A stretch of DNA of 64,000 nt, taken from contig NC_079369.1 of NCBI RefSeq assembly GCF_021018895.1, forward strand, positions 6,671,194 through 6,735,193, in the 5' to 3' direction. Below the pieces are notes generated by a model. That model was given only the letters and a program-made list of their open reading frames with translations. It was not told the origin of the DNA and did no database searches. This document shows positions 61,255 through 64,000 of the stretch, in pieces (position 1 is the stretch's first letter; every line of letters starts with the position of its first letter). The stretch comes from Seriola aureovittata. Taxonomy: Eukaryota; Chordata; Actinopteri; Carangiformes; Carangidae. A program made the position numbers and the translations under genes.

Positions 61255-61915
61255 AAAGGAATATTTGATATTTGGGGAAATACAGTAGAGCCTAAAAGTC
61301 TGGGAGCACTTATCCAATGGGAAAGTGTTTTCAGACCGTGTACTTTCTTGCAAAGAGTTGGACGTGTAGATTGATACCAATCTCATACATGTACGTTCAA
61401 TATGAAGCTACAGCCAGCAGCTGCTTAGCTGAGCATAAAGAATGTAAATATGGGGAAACAAACAAGCCTAGCTCTGTCAGAAGGAACAGAAATCTCACCA
61501 GCACCTCTAAAGTGCACTAATTAACATGTTATATGTTGCTTGTTTAATTTGACACTTTGTGGTTTGGCACAGGAACCATGGTGACGACAAAACCCAGGAA
61601 GTCCCCGTGCCCAGCCAAGAAGTAGTCTAGCACAGAACCTGCTGTGAAAGCGAAAATGCTTATTTTTACACTTATGTTTTATACAGATTAAGCAAACAAG
61701 ATGTAAACTGCTAATGACTGAGCTTTCGAGGTGCAAGTAGATTTTGTGATGTTTAGACAGAGCCAGGCTAGCTGTTTCCCCCTCATTCCAGTGTTTGTGC
61801 TGAGCTAAACTAACGGGCTGCTTGCTGTATATTTAACACACACACATATGAGAGTGGTATCAATCTCATCAAATAAGCATATTTCCTAAAATGCCAAATT
61901 ATCCCTTTTTAAAAA
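61255..61915. mobile_element. Long inverted-repeat element, same family as the uck2 intron copy
   Basis: The left end aggaatatttgatatttggggaaata pairs with the right end (reverse strand ggataatttggcattttaggaaata). Internal motifs gctacagccagcagctgcttagct and tgagctaaactaacgggctg match the copies at 16365 and 63285. No coding capacity is seen. This copy is about 660 bp, larger than the other two. Confidence 0.6.
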
Positions 61916-61919
61916 GGTG

Positions 61920-63280
61920 TTCACAGAGCGGTAACAGCATGAAAACACCAGCTCGCTATGGAAGAGGTCATTATTCCCATGCTGCGTGCATTGACTTCCT
62001 CACCTGAAGCTGCCCGTGACCTGCAGGTTAACAAGCCAGAGACCAGAGGAGCTACACAACAACCTACATGCGCATGTACCCGTGCATATGCCGAGCTATG
62101 GCTTGATGCTTTCCAGACGCGCTCTCAGTCTTTCTCCCTCCTACGTTGCCTGGCACTCTCGCCTGCCCCCCTTCTCCACATCTCCCACACACTTGAGCAC
62201 ACAAACGCACACTGGCACCTCCCCCATCTCACCTAACCCCGCTTATCAAAATTTTTTGCTTCTTCAGCTTCCCTTTCCCATGCAGAGACAAAACAGTCAA
62301 GTCTATTTGTTTCTCCTGCATTCATGGTGCTGTTTAATCTTCCTTATGAGCGATTCTAAAAACCTGTAGGCATATTTGTGTACCAACTAACCAAGTCTGT
62401 CTGACAGAAGATAAAGTTACTGACAGATAGTAAGACAGATGAACAGATTGAAGGTCAGACAGACACATGTGTGTTGACCTTAGGATTTGGCTGAACTTTA
62501 AGGAGCATTAACCGCCTCGCAGTCGACACTCACCCTTGAGCTTTCCTCACTCCAACTAAAGCCTTTCAACAGACACACACACACACACACGCCTGCACAC
62601 ACAGAGGTGAAGACATTATGATAAAAGTGATGAAAGTGTATGATCCGAGTGCCTAGATAAATGCCATTGTTTTGATGGCACATCGTAAATACAGCATCCA
62701 GACAGGCTATTACTGCAGAGCAGGTTAGAGTCAGTTAGTGCTCTGTACAAGCAGGGTGATAGATGAGAAGGTAAAAGTGCAATCACTCTCTTTGCTTATC
62801 TTTATCTCTCTCTATCAATATCGCTGTCTTTTTTTTGTGCTTTTTGCTCCCCCCATTCTCTCTATTAGAGACACATTGATCACCAGCCACTGGCATATCA
62901 CCTGAGTAATGGCTAAGGGTGTCTGGGCTTTAAAACAAGCCCACTACAGCGCCAAGAGCTTTATCACAGCGACAAGGCAAATGGGTGCTCGCATAATAAA
63001 GTGCGCCGCTCTCTTTCTCTATCTGTGTGTGTGTGTGTGCACGCACGCACACACAATCATAACACAAGGGTCTTTGCCATTAAGAGGAGACATCAAACAC
63101 AACCCAATAAGAATCACAGACCACCAGCCAGGCCACAAAATGCAGCACTACTAGATCCATTTAAGACATTAATAATGTTTTCAGCATGTGTGCATGTGTG
63201 TTCGAAGTTCCTTAAAACACACTCCCAGTGCACTCTGTAGTTTTACTTCATCTGCCGCAGTAAAGCTTTACTCTACTATA
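61920..63280. other. Unassigned non-coding region
   Basis: No gene recognised. CA-rich patches lie at 62571-62592 and 63025-63053. The part at about 62870-63010 is non-repetitive and more mixed in composition than its surroundings, a possible conserved element but untested. Confidence 0.35.
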
Positions 63281-63284
63281 GATT

Positions 63285-63735
63285 TAAAAGAATAGTTTGA
63301 CATTTTGGGAAATATACTTATTTGCTTTCTTGCTGAGAGTTATGTTTGACCATTGATGCCACTTTTACCTCCGTTAAATACGCAGTCAGTTATCTTGGCT
63401 GGAAACACCTAGCCTTCCTCACTAAATCCCATTAATGTTAAATAAAAGCTTGTTTGTTTTGAGTGGATTAAACAAATGAGATATAACTCTGATAACTTCA
63501 ATAATAAAATGAAATCATTACTAAGTTTTAGAGGTGCTGGTATGCAGATTTTTTACCTTTGGAGAGAGAGGCTAGCTGTATCTTTGCTGTAGTCTTTGTG
63601 CTAAGCTAAGCTAACCCTCTCCTGGCTGTAGCTTCATATTTAGCATACAGACATGAGACTGGTATCAGTCTTTTTTATCTAACTCCCAGCAAGTAAGCAA
63701 ATAAGGACTACGAACTATAAACAATTTCTTTAAGG
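63285..63735. mobile_element. Third copy of the TTAGCTTAGCATAAAG inverted-repeat family
   Basis: The left arm cttatttgctttcttgctgagagtt pairs closely with the right arm (reverse strand cttatttgcttacttgctgggagtt), and gctaagctaagctaaccctc lies inside. Ends are agaatagtttgacattttgggaaata and its decayed mirror. Non-autonomous DNA transposon of about 450 bp. Confidence 0.65.
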
Positions 63736-64000
63736 TTAGAAAAATCATGCATGATTTTCTACCCATTTCCCCAAAATAGCCATAGTAGTATCTCTGGAAA
63801 CTGCAGGATCTCCACTATGTAGCATTTAGAATAAATGTTTGTTGGTTTGAACCAGGCTTAGCTCCACATCATGAGTTTGAACCAGTTATGAGATTTACAA
63901 GGTTAACGTTTAAGCATTAAAATATAAGAAAAGTCTACTATTATTACCATTTTGGTTCTGTTTCTGAAAAATATTTTTCTGGTGAATACAAATTCAAGAA

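Noticed and set aside
1..64000. CRISPR arrays, operons, phage or plasmid features
   Set aside because: The regular repeats present are microsatellites without spacers, and all genes are spliced vertebrate genes.

Overview
The window is vertebrate nuclear DNA, and almost certainly from a teleost fish, probably a percomorph (inference). The genes have GT-AG introns and protein sequences that align end to end with human orthologues. The gaps are AT-rich and hold CA/TG microsatellites, small inverted-repeat transposons of kinds common in fish, and a solo LTR. There are no prokaryotic features: no operons, ribosome-binding sites or CRISPR arrays.

Layout, left to right. (1) 314-1386, minus strand: the 5' end of an SCP2-domain lipid carrier gene that runs off the left edge. 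(2) 3958-7752, plus: cpt2, complete in five exons. (3) 8881-10548, minus: magoh, five exons, convergent with cpt2. (4) 11207-12856, plus: aatf as one uninterrupted 549-codon reading frame. (5) 15287-19553, minus: uck2, seven exons. (6) 21799-28364, plus: ctns, ten coding exons. (7) 30952-44343, minus: a flavin monooxygenase (FMO) cluster with two complete genes of ten coding exons each and, between them, an isolated copy of an FMO 3' end. A 543-bp solo LTR and other repeats lie in the same stretch. (8) 47931-51370, minus: plpp6, two exons. (9) 53044-58281, plus: prdx6, five exons. (10) 58282-64000: no convincing gene, mainly repeats and unassigned DNA.

Functions. Several products handle lipids: SCP2-type lipid transfer, CPT2 in mitochondrial fatty-acid import, PLPP6 as an isoprenoid/presqualene diphosphate phosphatase, and PRDX6 with phospholipid peroxidase and phospholipase activity. 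The rest are an exon-junction-complex core protein (Magoh), a ribosome-biogenesis factor (Aatf), a pyrimidine salvage kinase (Uck2), the lysosomal cystine exporter (Ctns) and two ER xenobiotic monooxygenases. They are neighbours by synteny and do not form one pathway. From general knowledge of the human map, scp2, cpt2 and magoh correspond to 1p32 and uck2, FMO and prdx6 to 1q24-25. aatf and ctns correspond to chromosome 17 and plpp6 to chromosome 9, so the window joins several ancestral blocks.

No wholly new system is evident. The points most worth following up are the intronless aatf, the different extra introns in the two FMO paralogues, the orphan FMO 3' end that could act as an alternative terminal exon, the solo LTR with a clean target duplication, and the intron inside plpp6. 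Exon boundaries were derived by hand from reading frame, splice sites and remembered human proteins. No transcript data or database search was available.
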